Counted from the stretch's first letter, positions 1 through 13,900 are shown. The stretch: DNA of 64,000 nucleotides from Pomphorhynchus laevis (GCA_012934845.2 WNNJ02002481.1:39354-103353); one strand, 5' to 3'. A program made the numbers and translations. The notes: generated from the letters alone by a model not told the origin.

Positions 1-310
1 TAACCCCAAGGCTGGTTTGACTGATCAGAATATAAATTAAAATAAAACAAAATTAAATTAACTTATCGTGAAGAGAGTATATCCATTACTTTCAACAATA
101 CATCGGCCTGTATCTATCTAAATAATACATGTCGCTTGCATTTATATAATCTTTGTAAATCACATTTACATTATTAAATTTATGTCCAATATATCATACG
201 CTCATGATGACTACTCTATAAGTTTGATGAATGAACCCCCAGGATGCATTCTTTTGTAATTTTTAAGACATTCAATACTGTTTCACACGATTTAATCATC
301 AAAAATTAGA
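1..310. other. AT-rich sequence, nothing recognised
   Basis: No reading frame or repeat that I can assign. It is ordinary AT-rich sequence to the left of the 178-bp duplication. Confidence 0.5.
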
Positions 311-651
311 GGCTGTTGACGAAGATGTTGGAGTTGTTCGTTAGATTAGAGCATTCTTATCCGCTCGTCACTTTTTCAGTACGTGTTCATGATGTACTAT
401 CTAAAAAAGGATTTATTTTAACGTGGCGAATGCGTGCCAGCGCACGCTTACATGACCACAACAAAACAAGACTGGTTTGTCTTGTTTTGGCTGTTGACGA
501 AGATGTTGGAGTTGTTCGTTAGATTAGAGCATTCTTATCCGCTCGTCACTTTTTCCGTACGTGTTCATGATGTACTATCTAAAAAAAGGATTTATTTTAA
601 CGTGGCGAATGCGTGCGAGCGCACGCTTACATGACCACAACAAAACAAGAT
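311..651. repeat. 178-bp tandem duplication, two copies
   Basis: The segment beginning GGCTGTTGACGAAGATGTTG at 311 recurs at 489 with only a few differences, so the period is 178 bp. Each unit contains the inverted core GCGTGCC..CGCACGC, and unit 1 ends in a hairpin with arms CAAAACAAGA/TCTTGTTTTG (463-490). A related segment lies in inverted orientation at about 5018-5066. The short ORFs across this region are by-products of the duplication. Confidence 0.85.
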
Positions 652-654
652 CTA

Positions 655-1200
655 GTTCTTACTCAATCACAGTTGGCGTTCCTCAAGGTGCTATTTTTGG
701 CCCGATTTTGTTTAGGTCATACATTAATAAGCTACATGCTCTTTTATATTCTCCATCACTGCTGTACGCTTACGACTTTAAAATCTGACACTGCAGTCAT
801 TTATCATCTAATGTCCAGGTACTCCAATGGAACAGATATCGTATGAAGCTGTGCTCAATCGTGTAGGTTGGAAATTAACATAACTAAGTGTGCATTTATG
901 CATATTTCCAATAATTTTTGATACTCGTTGTTGGCTTAACATTGTCGAAATTAATCGTGTTGTTAGATATAAGGACCTCGGTTTTTGGATAAGCTCTCAG
1001 TCACCCTCTGATGCTGCAAACCCATCGAATCCAGCACACCCTGACATGCCGCCTATATAAGCGTGATGTTGTACTTTGGAGCATACTTCTGGCGTCAGCA
1101 GTCTGCTTATATTCTGTGAACCAGTTTAAGAAGTGTCTGGACAGATAGCCCTCTATGGTTATTAGATCTTTATATGATTAATGCTTTGTTGAGACATGTC
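655..1200 (+). pseudogene. LINE reverse transcriptase fragment (CR1/Jockey-like)
   Basis: Frame +1 reads GVPQGAIFGPILFRSYINKL followed by LLYAYDFKI, which matches the GVPQGSxLGPLLF and YADDxK motifs (RT domains 4 and 5) of Jockey/CR1-type LINEs. The catalytic YADD is altered to YAYD. Beyond 785 the frame breaks several times, but pieces such as GWKLxxTKCAFMHIS still follow the usual post-YADD pattern. This is a dead fragment starting directly after the 178-bp repeat; neither end of an element is visible. Confidence 0.7.
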
Positions 1201-1695
1201 TGTAATTAATTTTTTTGTTTGTGGTCCCACCTATTAACGAGGTTTTCGCACAACTGGTGGTAGTAGAATAATAATTCGCAAACTTTTATTTTTACACAAA
1301 ATGATTATGTTGTAGACCATCATGTAAATCTTTTTGATATATACAAAACTCGATGTAGGCAAAAACTTTAATCAGAAATCGTTTTGCTTATATTATTTTA
1401 TCCTTACAGAAAATCTTTTCTAATCGTAACGGAGATATTGTGTGGATTTTTATATTTCAGTAGGTCTTTGATTTAAATTAGAGGAATGTAGTAAAGAATA
1501 GTTTGCATTGCAGTTCTGAATCGTTTGCAACTATTCTAACTATGTATAAGATTGCAACTGATATGTTAGACAGACTAGTATGCTCAGACTAATTAATATT
1601 TTATTGTCAAGCAAGGATACATTTTACAACTTGCATGGATTTTTGAGGCCATTATTTTTAAAAATAGCGATTTTCCTTAAAGGCTACCTGGACCA
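1201..1695. other. AT-rich spacer, nothing recognised
   Basis: No supported gene. It separates two LINE fragments. Confidence 0.45.
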
Positions 1696-1698
1696 ATA

Positions 1699-2735
1699 GT
1701 GTATGTTAATATTGTAAACGTGGAGGATCTCCGATTCTATAATCATCAGCTAAACTTAGGATCTGCCGATGTTCCAACTGGTGATCACTTATCGTTAGTA
1801 ACCAGAACCCTCATAATCAGTTCGGATACGTTTGCACCAATAAGAAGTAGGGCTTACTGGACGCCGCCGCCACTGTGGTTCGACAATGAGCATAAGACTA
1901 CGACCAAGGAAATAAATCGATTGTGGCGAATCTCTTAACGCAACACTATCATGCTCCATGATTATAAAACTCTTCGAAATCTCTGCCCAACTAAAACGCT
2001 CAAAAATCAAAGCATTTGAAGATGATATTATTTCTGATATTAACAGGACACCTAAACGTTTTTGGACATATATTAGACATCGTCGTGCCCTACCTTCCAG
2101 GATTAATTATGTTCGTCTGGAATGGGTTGATGTAGTTGACAAGGAGTCTATTGTGGAAGCTCTTTCTAGCAGTTTTGTAGTATCTCCATCCTCGCAATCA
2201 AATATTGATCAGGTATAATACCCTTCCAACTTTCAATCTAACTTTTCAATTAGAGTTCCGCACACTCATTTAGATTCATTATTACGTCATTGCGTGGTGC
2301 CAAATGAAATTTGCAACTGGATTAAGACATTCCTTGAGGATCGATCCGTCGTTGTGCGATTAGATGAAGTTTTGTCAACAGCTCGACGTGTTCATTCGAG
2401 TGTTCCTCAGGACACGGTCTTAGGTCCACTTCTATTTATCATCTTTTTGAATGACCCACTCCTAATGTTAAAGTGCCCTCACCTGGCATTTGCTGACGAT
2501 GTCAAAATATAAACAACAACCCGAAACGAGGCGGATTGTGAATTTTTACAACATGATCTTAACTGTATCGGGATTTGGTGCAATAACACTGGATTGATAC
2601 TCAACGCGACAAATCGTGTTTTGATGTGATTAGGTAGAGATAAGCTCATTTTGACAACAAAATAAATAAACACTCAATTAAGCGAGTATCAGATCATCCC
2701 GATCTGGGAGTGATAATTCATGAATTGCTAAAGAC
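1699..2735 (+). pseudogene. LINE fragment: endonuclease-RT linker joined to RT domains 4-5
   Basis: The first part (1699-2215) encodes the linker typical between the endonuclease and RT of Jockey/CR1-like LINEs, including WTPPPLWFDNEHK and a later TPKRFWTYIRHRR stretch. From about 2294 it reads VPNEICNWIKTFLEDRSVVV, then SVPQDTVLGPLLFIIFLNDP and FADDVKI, the substrate-binding and catalytic RT motifs. The N-terminal half of the RT is missing between them, so this copy has a large internal deletion. The FADD box is intact but the frame is broken afterwards (QHDLNxIGIWCNNTGLILN is still readable). Confidence 0.75.
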
Positions 2736-2739
2736 AGTG

Positions 2740-5010
2740 CAAACATCGATCATTCGCGGTTGAAATAGTGCTCACAACCTGAATTGCGGGGCACTCGACA
2801 TCATCGTTGTCCCTGATCGTTTTCATGGCTACACTACACGATCCATCTCCGATCCAGTCTATCCTTACTTTATTGTCACCCTTGATCTCACTTCAAACCA
2901 CACCCCACCTAACACATCTACCATCCTACTTCGTTATGGGAGAAATCTTGACCTCCCTCTTCTCTGCTTAGCTTTACTCAAATCGTCTGTCCTCTCACAC
3001 AATAGCATCATCGAATCCTCACGATCTCGCCTTTCTTTTCGATTCTAAACTCACCTCCACACTTGATCTTCTCTTGCCCTTCAAGCCTCACCAAACCCTC
3101 GCTTGCACCATGCCCTATGATCTGACATCAAATGCCTACTTTTAATTAGTCGACTCCGTCATTATTTAAGAGTCTATCACCGCTCTCTCAGAGTGATATA
3201 TGCTCGCTCACTCTCTCTGTGATTCCCATATTGCTCTTAACCGGTCTCATCTCAAACTAGTACGTACCAAATGCAACTCCTTCTAGCAGCATAAAATCAT
3301 CACCTCATTCAACTCTAAGTCTCTCTAGCATACTTTTAAATCAATCCTTGCTCGCTCCTCTCCGGCTTGCAACATCAACCACCATGATTATTCATCATTT
3401 CTCCAGGCCAAAGTATCTACGTTGCTCTCTCACACTCCATCTACATCCCATCCCACTCTCCCCCGCATCGAATCATCCACTCGGAACTATTTCATCTTCT
3501 CACTATATCGCCTGCCGAAGTATGATCTGTCCTCATTTTCTTGCCTAACAAAACCTCACCTGTCGATTCCCTGCCTGCACCTATACTTAAATCCATATGC
3601 TGATCGATATCCTATTTCAAAACCACCTTGTTTAACTCGTCAATCCGCAGTCGTATATTTCCTTCACACTTGAAATCCGCAATCGTTCGTCCCCTCCTTA
3701 AGAAACAGTCGCTCGACCCCTCACTTCTTTCTAGCTATCGCCCAATTTCACTCCTTCCTACTGTTTCCAAGCTCTTAGAGCGCCTTATCTTAATACATAT
3801 CAACGCTTATATCTCTTCATCCAATCTGTACCCTCCTTTCTAATCAGCTCTCCACTATAATCACTCCTAGTGACAAGGCTCTGTATAGTATTCTCATTTC
3901 CCTCCGCCTCTCCTCCGACTTTGACATCGTCGACCACTCGATATTCTTTTCTCGCCTTCGTTATGATTACGGCTTTTCTTCCTCCATAACATGGCTTGCC
4001 TCATAAATATCCGACCGTTCCCTTCGCGTCTTTTCTAATTCATCATCCTTTCTTCCCATCCCTATATTTTGCGAGGTCCCAAAAGTTCAGTCTTAGGTCC
4101 CCTGCTTTTATCTCTTCTGCTTAGCGATCAATCTCCGTTTAACAAACCTTACTCCTTTAACGTCATATAATACGCCAATTACATACTCATATATGATATT
4201 GCACCCGTCCATCTTATACACGATATCGCATTTCTGCTTCCAACTGTTTTTCTTCTATCTACAAACGTCTCTCCTATCTTCGTCTCGTTCAAAACCCAGG
4301 CAAGTCCAAAATAATGTGGATCCTCTCCGTCAACCTAACATATATCCTCCCTCTGTATCTTTTGTATCATCAATTATCTTATAGTCCTTAAGCTCACTTT
4401 CTTAGGCTTACATTACGATGATAACCTTTCCATTAAAGCCTTCGTCCGTGACAAGGTCCGCTCGTCTAACTTAATTCTCCGTGACATCCGCCGTATCCGC
4501 CCCCTTATCGACTTCCGTTTTTGTATGTCTCTTCTTTCATCGCTTCTTTTCCCAAAAATCGATTACTGCCTTAGTCTGTTCGCCAAGTCTCCAAAATTCA
4601 TCATCCTACCACTACAACACATCATACTCCGCCGTTCGAGTGCTCCTACGTCTCATCGCCTTGACCACGCATCCATACATCTTGGATAACTCACCTGGCC
4701 GATCATCCACATCATCATCCAACTCCACCTTCTTCTCGTCACTTTTTGTCTCATCGCTATCGGCTCCATATAGTTTATCAACCTATTTCTGAGACGACAG
4801 TCTCCCCACCTCTCTATCGCTGCATTCCCGTCATTCACTCTTACTCCAGGTTCCTAATTACTTGAACAACTATGGTCTACGATCATTCCTCGTTGCCGCC
4901 CCCTCGCCTTGAATCAGCTCCCTCTCGACGTTCGTCACGCTCCCTGATTTCTCACATTCAAATACGTCCTCCGTTCCCACCTTCTCGACACATGACTTAG
5001 ATATTTTGTA
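2740..5010 (+). pseudogene. Decayed LINE-Y copy 1 (CR1/L2-like, pyrimidine-rich)
   Basis: A strongly C+T-rich coding strand with broken frames. Recognisable pieces: LDIIVVP near 2800 (end of an endonuclease), KSAIVRPLLKKQSLDPSLLS with SYRPISLLPTVSKLLERLIL (about 3670-3790), FDIVDHSIFFSRLRYDYG (about 3920-3975), and a tail of the form P..LNQLPLDVRHAPDF near 4915. These are the successive RT motifs of CR1/L2/Rex-type LINEs. Numerous stops and frameshifts make it a fossil. It ends near 5010, just before an inverted piece of the 311-651 repeat. Related copies: 8032-10680 and 12430-16350. Confidence 0.75.
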
Positions 5011-5017
5011 TGTGTTC

Positions 5018-5066
5018 ATTTAAGCGTGCGTCGGCACGCATTTGCCACGTAAATCCTTTTTTAAAA
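5018..5066 (-). repeat. Inverted partner of the 311-651 repeat
   Basis: The reverse complement reads AAAAGGATTTACGTGGC then AATGCGTGCCGACGCACGCT, matching the core of the 178-bp units (395-446, 573-626) but on the other strand. Confidence 0.7.
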
Positions 5067-5154
5067 GCGATACACGCCTTATACTTCAAGGCTACCTTTG
5101 CAAAATTATCGGCACCAGTCTTCGCCAAACTTTATTGTGCACGAGTAATACCAC

Positions 5155-7025
5155 ATTTTGAGAACTGGTCATTGGATTAATGCGGCACTCCGCAGAGCTA
5201 GGAACGATTATCTTATACATAAACCACCAACCCCACGTTTAATTGCTCTACAACAAATTCAATCCTCGACATATAACTGCTACATAAGATGTGTTTGTTA
5301 AAACCCATCTACACTGAGCAGTCGCCCCAGTGCTGACCACCTCTTAAAACCTAATACGCTGGCGGCTAGATGAAGATACGTTGCATAGAAGGAGGTTTCA
5401 CTTTGATTCTATTAGAGTGGCCTTCTTTCAGGTAGATATCCAACTCTTCTCCAAGATTGGGAATGAGAGCTTGACCGAATTTATTCGAATGAATACTGGA
5501 GTTATAGATATAGGATTCAGCAGAGTAGGGACAGGACGAGTATTGATCGCCTTCATCCCTCTCAAACTTCCTTCTGGAAGATATTCAAGAAGGAGAAAGT
5601 TGTCTACTAGCGGGAGAGATCATCGGGTTGGATTGGTAGCGTAGGCTTTGATAGAGTTGTGGAGAAGTAACAAGCCCTACATAATTATGAAGTCACGCTT
5701 CATCCCCAGCTAATCCAGCCTTGTGGGGACTTAATCCAGCCTTGGGGGGACTTATCCGTTACTACTTAACTCCTAGGGCCACTTCCGGGCACCTTAAAAA
5801 ACGTCGCTCAACACAGCTGATCAGAGAAGACAAGTGGTGGTCACAATGCTTTTTGCCTCATCATCCGATGTAGACGACATCAATATTAGCCAACGTATAT
5901 TTTTATCTAAGAAACAATTGGTTTTATGTCCCAAAGATCTGCGGCTAATTTCAATTCAAAATTCCCTTATCTCAATCCACGAAAAAGCGATTGCTCGTAG
6001 AATACGGGACCATTTAAGTAGGCGTAACTTAATCTTATCGAGTTTTAATGGGTTTGTCAAAGGTCGCTCTGTCCATTCAGCAATTGATGAAGTTTATCAG
6101 TTTTGTCAGGATAACAGTCATCAGCTTGCTGTGGCGGTTTTTCTTGACTTTTCGGCTGCATTTGACCGCATCTCCATTCCCTTGGTTATCTCCTCTCTTA
6201 GATCCCTCGGGCTGCCTGCGAGTATTGTTAACAGGGTGAATATATTGCTGTACACCAAGCGGTTATATTGTGAAGACGACCATGATGAACGTTAGTTCGA
6301 CCCTATTACAGGTGTTCCTCAAGGTTTCCCTCCTCCTATCTTATATCTTGCTATCTCCATTGTTCGTTTCAAGACTTTTAAACGTGATCAGCATCTCGTG
6401 GTATACGCTGATGATACCACATCCCTGTTTTCAGGACGCAGGTGCAAATATGTAGTCTCGGACATCAGCCGATTCTTTTAAATATTAAAAGATCAATTAT
6501 CCTTACCAATCTTATTCTAAACTCTAATAAATCGCAGGTGGTCGTCTTTTATGGCACTCCTGCTACAAAGAAGCTTAACGGACTAGCCCTATCTGCACTA
6601 TCCTCCATTTTGCAGCTTCAATCACTCCCCATCTTCACAAGTCGAGTAAAATGTCTGGGATTTACCGTTACGGTGAACTGGACGGCGAAAGCTGACATGG
6701 ATAGACTTAAACTTATCCTAAAGAGAGCTAGGTGGGCTCAATAACGGGCCCAGCATATGTCATTGAATGGGAAAACCCAAGTACGCCTTTGGGATACTTG
6801 AGCTATTTCGGGATTAGTCTTATCTGAAGGACGTCCCCTAGAGCAAAGACTAAGGTTTTTCAAACTCGTCATATCGAGATTAACGACCATTGTCCGCCTC
6901 GACTGGACTCTTAGGGGGGTGAGAGACCCAGAATGGTTTCGTCAGAAAGCGGTGCGCTGGTGCTACCAGGGGTCTCATATCCCTATTGACCTGAGACCGT
7001 AAGGCTTGAAGAATTAGAAGATTGA
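5155..7025 (+). pseudogene. LINE-X copy (Jockey/I-like), RT half
   Basis: Homologous by eye to the opposite-strand LINE-X at 36405-40050. It begins inside the endonuclease (GHWINAA-like piece at 5169), continues through the linker FHFDSIRVAFFQVDIQLFSK (about 5397-5456), RT motifs DLRLISIQNSLISIHEKAIA (5937-5996), FLDFSAAFDRISIP and the catalytic VYADDTT (about 6402), then a C-terminal EQRLRFFKLVISRLTTIVRL and a final DLRP stop near 7001. The YADD is intact here, whereas the 36-40 kb copy has YDNN. Several frameshifts separate the pieces. Confidence 0.8.
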
Positions 7026-8030
7026 AGTGAAGTAAAGTCCTATTACAAACTAAGAGAAAAGAAAGAAATACGTTTCTTGTTGTTATGCTTTTCTAGGTAG
7101 TTTGTGGTTATTATGTTAACAAAATCTTTATTTATAACAAGAATATACATGTAATACTGTTTGTGCATAATATGCGCATACCATGTACAAAAATATGTGC
7201 TTCACTTTTGAAACGTAAGCAAAATTGTAAATCCCTTTGGCATAATATGTCCTTACAACGTACAATAATAATATTACAACTGTAAAACGACATGACCTTA
7301 GCAAAGTAATTTGTAATAAGAATTTCAAACTTTCATTTTATAGCGCTTTTGAAAAAATCGTATCCTGAAATTTAAACGAATTTTTAAAGCATATTTTTTC
7401 GCAAATTTTCTAAAATGTTGATTGATAGAAAGTATTAGTCGATTAAAAAATTTACAATGCATCTATTCTAAATTCTCTGGCGAGTCTTGACCAAAAAGTG
7501 GTGTGCAAAAATTTGATATATCTCGGAATATATAACTTGACTCAAGTTATGAAAAGCAAGTTATCCAATCTCCGATTTTCCTTTTCTCAATTTTTATGTA
7601 TATAAAATAACTGCATAGTTTTATTGACATGTACATATATATTTTTGGGTTATATGCATCTCATTATATATAAATTTAATATATTTTAATATATTATATA
7701 TAATATATTATTTGCCGCATGACGAACACATCTCAAAGTTACATATAATATATAAATTAATCCAAATTCAAAATATCCTACATTTTGTTTAATAAATGAC
7801 CAAACGGGATTTAGTGCTTCTTACTGAACTTATGACAATCGCTTAGGCATTTCTTAATATGCGCTCAATATCCTAACTCCGAGTATAAAACTACTTGTAG
7901 TTTGTCGTACAATAAATAATTATCTTAATCTCTCGAGCATTGTTTTGTGTCCAAAATATATAACTTGTTCAGAAAGGCATCAATAATATAATCAGTTGGT
8001 GCCTTTCTAAAATCCTGAACAATTTAGTCA
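7026..8030. other. AT-rich spacer, nothing recognised
   Basis: No gene supported. It contains short TATATA-rich stretches (7660-7710) and scattered near-repeats of ATAATATGxxCxTAC, but no coherent element. Confidence 0.45.
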
Positions 8031-8031
8031 T

Positions 8032-10680
8032 TTGCATTTAGGTAATAGAACTCTAGTCAAGGTATACTCAATCGGAAACTGTCAGATCCAAGAAGTTCCT
8101 AACATATCAGATCTTGGAGCCGTTGTATGTAATGACTTTATCACAATCTCCATGTTAAAACCTTATTCATTGTTCATTATTAAACCTTATTCATTGTCTT
8201 ATACTCCTTATTTTGTTCTCGGTGACTTTAACATTCATCTTGATCGCCCGGCTGACTGACTATATCACTCTAACTAACATTTTTCTGATTTAAACTATAA
8301 ATTACTTCAACTAGCCCTATTCATATTTTGGCGATGCTCTCGACATCATTGTTGTTTCCAACTGCTTCATTGTACATACCGTATTATTAATTACTAATTA
8401 TGGTTTGTTCGATTATTTCGTTGTCATTCTTATTCGGTCGCATTATCCTTCTGCAACATTAGCTATTCCATGTCGACCATGGAAATTCTCGATATCCTTA
8501 TTCTTTGTGATGCCTTACTCAATTCTTTACTCTTCTCACTTCCAGTTAACTATCTTTCTCCCGATGATTTCTGCATTTTGTTTAATTCCGAACTTACAAC
8601 TATCCTCAATCATTTTCTGTCTAATCGACCCCGAAGTTTTTATATATTGCTACATGCTCCATGCTTCGATTCCGACTTTACTTTTCATTAATGTCGACTC
8701 GTCACTCTTTTCATGTGTTTAATCGTTTTCTTAAACTTTCTCTCAACATACTCCCTAAAAATTTCAGTGCTTCCTACCTTTCTCTTCGTCGTTACCATCT
8801 CATTCTTAAGCGTACTAAACGTACTCTCTGTTGACGAAATCAACTCGAGTCCTCTTCCAACTCTAAATATCATTGCAAAATCTTAAACTCGATTATTTCA
8901 CGATCATCTACTCATTGTAACATAAATCCTAATGAATTTTATTCTTATCTACAATCTAAGCTATCTAATTTACTTTCATTTTTACCCATATTCCTCGTGT
9001 ACCCTATCTTCTCTTTAAATACTTCATTTTCAGAGCTATTTCACCTTATTTCCGTTTCTTCTACTTAAGTTTCTTCGGTTATTTTGTCATTACATTATAT
9101 TTTACCCAATTTCCACTCACTTGCTTAGAAATATCTGATCCTCTATCTCACCCTTCCTAACCACATTGTTCAACTTGTCTATATATAGCCGCACATTTCC
9201 TTCCAACTGGAAATGCGTCACTGTTAGTCCTCCTTAAAAAGAAATCTTTTGATTCCTCACTTCCATATTCGTATCGCCATATTTCGTTTCTTCCAACTTC
9301 CTCCAAACTCGTTGAGCGTCTTGTTCTCAAGCAAGTTAACGCATATCTATTTTCATTTAACTTGTTTCCTCCCTTCCAAGCTGCTTTTCGCTCTAATCAC
9401 TCTACTGAAATTGCCTGTCTTAAAGTTTATGACGACTTGATCATTTCGCGTGATCAAAATTAATGTAGTGTCATAGTTTCTCTTGATCTATTATCTGCTT
9501 TTGGCATCGTCGATCATTCGATTCTTTTCCATTGCATTCGTCATGATTATAGATTCTTTTTACCCACTGTAGCTTAGTTTTCAACATACATCAAAACGTA
9601 CTTTTCGGGTCTGTTCTAACTCCAATCTTTCCCATCTCCTTCCATCCTGTCCGGTGTTCCACAAGGCTCTGTATTACGCCATTTGCTTTTCTCTCTTCTT
9701 CTCGGTAACTTGTATTCGATTTCTCGTGCATTTAATTTCCATGTTATGGAATATGCTGATGACATTATCATCTATAATCATGTGCCTGCTTATCGTATTC
9801 ATGATCTTAGTGTTTCTGCTTTCTACAGTTTTGCCTCAATTTCCAATCATCTTCATCCCCTTCGTATTTCTCCGAATCCTAACAAATCCAAAATTATATG
9901 GATCCTACGTAGATACCTAAGCTTAGAACCTCTCATCGTATCATTAACTTTTACAATTATTCCTGTCGTTGATAATCTTGTTTTTCCAGGATTCTATTCC
10001 TGGAAAATAACTAAACGACTCTCACTTTAAACTTCCGTTAGAGATAAAGTAAGCTCATATACCTGGATTATCCGCAACCTCCGTCAAATGCGTAGATTGA
10101 TCAATTTCCCTTGTATGACTCTCATATCTCCTCTCCTATTCTCAAGACTTGATTACTGTCTTAATTAATTTTCCAACTCACCTACAACGCATTGTAAACA
10201 CAGCCGTCTGAATTCTCATCCGTCTTCATCGTTTTGATCATACATTCCACCATCTTGCTTCTCTCGATTTTCCTTCCATTTATTCTCGTATTCAAATTCG
10301 TCTTCTTCTCATTGCTTTCCGCCTTGTAACTTTTCATACCCCTTTCTTTATGAGCCTTCCTTTTCTTGGTAATTCTCTTCATGTTTACTGTTCCTTGCCT
10401 TCCCGTAATTCCCTTCTTTTACATGGCCCAAACTACTCTATATCCTTTAGTTTCCACTTCCTCCTTGTGGCTGCTCCTCTCTCGTGGAATCATATCTACC
10501 CATTCATATACGCCAGTTAACAACCTTGCCGTGCTTCCCCTAATTCGATCCCATTTAAACAATTTAAACAATTTATCTGCTTGATTTTTCCATTTGTTTG
10601 TTAGTGAACTTGTAAGAATTTTTATGCTTTTGATGTAAATTCGATTTAGATTTTGTTCGAAGTGTAATTTCACGAATTTG
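8032..10680 (+). pseudogene. Decayed LINE-Y copy 2 (CR1/L2-like)
   Basis: Pieces in order: VLGDFNIHLDRPAD (8217-8258; the GDFN motif of an apurinic-type endonuclease), ALDIIVVSNCF (about 8336), KSFDSSLPYSYRHISFLPTS (about 9244-9303), FPPFQAAFRSNHSTEIACLK (about 9365-9425), GVPQGSVLRHLLFSLLLGNL (about 9653-9712), and MEYADDIIIYNHVP (about 9746-9787) with an intact YADD. The tail region near 10470 still resembles the conserved W-N LINE ending. Frameshifts and stops break it into at least five frames. The strand is C+T rich like the 2.7-5 kb copy, so both belong to one family. It ends about 160 bp before the lectin gene start. Confidence 0.8.
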
Positions 10681-10843
10681 AATATTTAAATAAAACTTTT
10701 ATTTCCATTAAATTTATCAAAAGAATAAAAATACGTTTAATACAATATTTACTGTTTTATGCATTATGTTATTATTCTAGAGCCATAGTTGCTTCATAGC
10801 GTTATTAAAATTCAATTTACCTCTAAATCGCCGGATATCGTCA

Positions 10844-10948
10844 ATGATGATTAATTACTTCATAATATCATTATTATCCCTTGTTTCTTCTGAGTTTATA
10901 ATCGAAGATGATATACAGTATGAACTTTTATGGAATAATCCTGCTAAG
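10844..10948 (+). CDS. ERLEC1: ERLEC1 exon 1: signal peptide
   Basis: Starts MMINYFIISLLSLVSSEFII, a short hydrophobic signal peptide, then EDDIQYELLWNNPAK, which aligns by eye with the DDIPFRVNWPG start of mature human ERLEC1. It ends in phase 0 at a GTTTGA donor. Either of the two adjacent ATGs could be used. Confidence 0.75.
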
Positions 10949-13900
10949 GTTTGAAGCTTATTATTGATATTTAATTAAATAGTAGATGTATAATGTCACA
11001 AAAAATGTCACATCTATTACTGATTATTTTTCGAACCTAATTAGATACATGTGGAACATTGTATTTTATAAAATATCACAACAAAGACAATAAATTTATA
11101 TAGTATTTTGTCGAACTCATTATTTTAAAGTTCCATTTCTCATTCACTGTAGTTTATAAAATCAATATTAATTGTGAATAGTAATTAATTATTTAATACA
11201 AAATTCATCAAATAACTTGGACAATAATATTAAAATTTATTAAAAAACTTTATAAATTGATTGCCCTTTTATATAACGCAATAATCCTCAGATTCTTAGG
11301 CAACTTTGTAAAATAAAAATTTCTTAGTGTTTAGTTAACGATTGCAACGCATACAAAATTATCAACACAATGATCGTGATTGCCTTGATAAATATTTAAG
11401 GATTATATTTGTTGCTAATTTTGAGATACGTCTAGGCACAACAAAACTGTCTAGGCCACATTTATATTTCCTTACTGAACATCTAAAACTGAAGTATCGA
11501 TAACTTTACAGATCAATTAAATTTTTAAACATTTAAACAATTTAACTAATTTATATGTTTGACTTTTTGTGGAAAGTCATGAAACTCTTGAAACATTTCG
11601 AGGATCTCGTAATTTGTATCTCAAATGACCTTTCGGCAAAACGTCATACTGAATATGTCTGATCCCAGGTGTATTGAATGATGGGTCTTCTATCGAGGAC
11701 ATTTAACTTAATTGATTCACAAATGTCCAAAAAAACATTAAAAAATTCTGAAAATTTTAAATTCTATTAAATTAGATATCTGAAAATTTTTTATAATTTA
11801 GAATTTTAATTAAATTTTAATAATTTAAAGATTTTAGAATGATAACACTTATTATTTCCTAAAACTGATTGGATATTTGGAATTATTGAAATTTGACTCC
11901 TTAATAATTCAATAAACATATATCCGTGAAATCCATGTTCTTTTCGACATTTTAATGTTTTCAAATCTAAAACAATCTCAAGTTTACACATTTGAGCATA
12001 TACTGTTAAGTATTATTTATCTAATAAACCAAAGTAATAAAACATTTCATCGGTTCCAATCTATCCTTCATAGTTTTTTAGTTATCAATTGCGTTTATTT
12101 TATTTTTGTCTAAAGTTAAGAGCACTTCCTTTGATATGATTAGCAATTCAAATGTTAATATGATGCATCAAATGCATTATAAGACACGACGACACTTTAC
12201 TTATTAACAAGCAATAAGTAACTTTGGTGTAATAGAAGGGCAAGATAATAATGTGAAGCACAACGCATGAGTGATATCTATCGATGCTTTTAAATCTTTC
12301 TCAAGAATCGAGTTTTCTTGAAACAAAACGGTGATTACTACCGATAATCAGCTTACAGTAGATTCGCTCAACAAGGTGATGCGCGTCATTTCTTGGATAC
12401 GTACCAATAGGTATCGCTTCTAGCGTTACATAATTGTTACCTCCTCGTACCTCTTTGATCCATGATCCAACAAATTTCGTTGCTCTGTTGCCATCAAGTT
12501 ATCCATACCAACTTTCTAGAAATAAACTATCATCACTCCTCTCCTACTTTATCTCATCACTTGCAATCCACGATTCAAATATCCGCCGATTATATCCATC
12601 GATAAGACTCGTCTCTCAGCACTTTACCTCTAATAATCTAACTACATCACATCATATGCAAATTCCCTCTTCATCAACCCAACGCTCTAAAAAACGTCAA
12701 CCCAACACTCTAATCCTTACTCTTCTGCTGCTCATAAGCGTGCTTCTCGCGATTGTTACATCATTTTGAAACTTTTTCAAATTCTGATTAAGAAAATCCC
12801 GCCTTGATCACAATGTTAACGCCTTTCGATCCATATTTAAACTTCTAATTCCTGTAAAATACCCTCACTCTTCAATAAACTCAAACCATAATATTTCTTT
12901 CGTTAATGATCTATCTAGTGATACCAACTACCATTCTTTACTTAATGTTGTCCTAGAAGATAGCTTCCAAGCATCATCCATTCTGTACAGCATGTACAGA
13001 TAATAGTACTTTGTACTATTATCTTATACCTTGAACTATAGAATGTTTCCTGATCGCTTTCTATCTGACATTGTCAACCTCGTATCTGCTCGTTATAAGA
13101 AACTTGTAAACGCAACAGTGAATCTTCCCTAGCCATCAATCAGTTTGATGGAAATTTTCTTGTAATTTCCTCCTTCCTAAAATTCGATGAAGACCACTTC
13201 CGCTCTTCGTCTTCTTCTCTACCTACTTTTCATTATATCTCGGACTCTTAAATATCCGCTCCATGGCGAATAAAGTCAACTCAGTACTTGAATTCTTCTA
13301 AAGTATTTGAATCTGATTTTCTTTACTGAATTTTGAAATATTGAAAGTAGTGACATCTCGGTTCGACGCATACGTAGTTTTGATTATTTTGTCATCGATA
13401 AGTCCCGTTCTCAATCATCTGATAGTGTCTCATCCAGTAATCATACTAGCATCATCGTTATCTCTTATCTTTCTCTGTATCTTCATATTTGACTGCTCAT
13501 TTTGTCCCACAACTCTTTAAACTTTTTCAATATTTCGGTAGGCTTATCCTCGATAAATATGTACCTTTTTATCGTTCTTGCTCTAGTTATCCATATAGTA
13601 CTTTACTTGATGAACTATTTAATCTGATCTTACATATCTAGCTTTTCTCTACCCCTTATCTCGTACTGCGCGATATCAACATTCTGTTGAACTGTCCTCG
13701 ACTTGATACCCAAAAACTTATCACCGCTTTTCACGATTTCAACTATTCTATCATGTCTTTTTTATTACAGCTACCTCTACTCACATGTTTGATGGTGTTA
13801 TTGATTAAACCGCTGTTCTTATTACCCTATCTTTGTCCGCGTTATCTCAACACTGGATCCCGGCCCTTCCGACCATTTTCTTGTCATTATCTCTCTTTTT

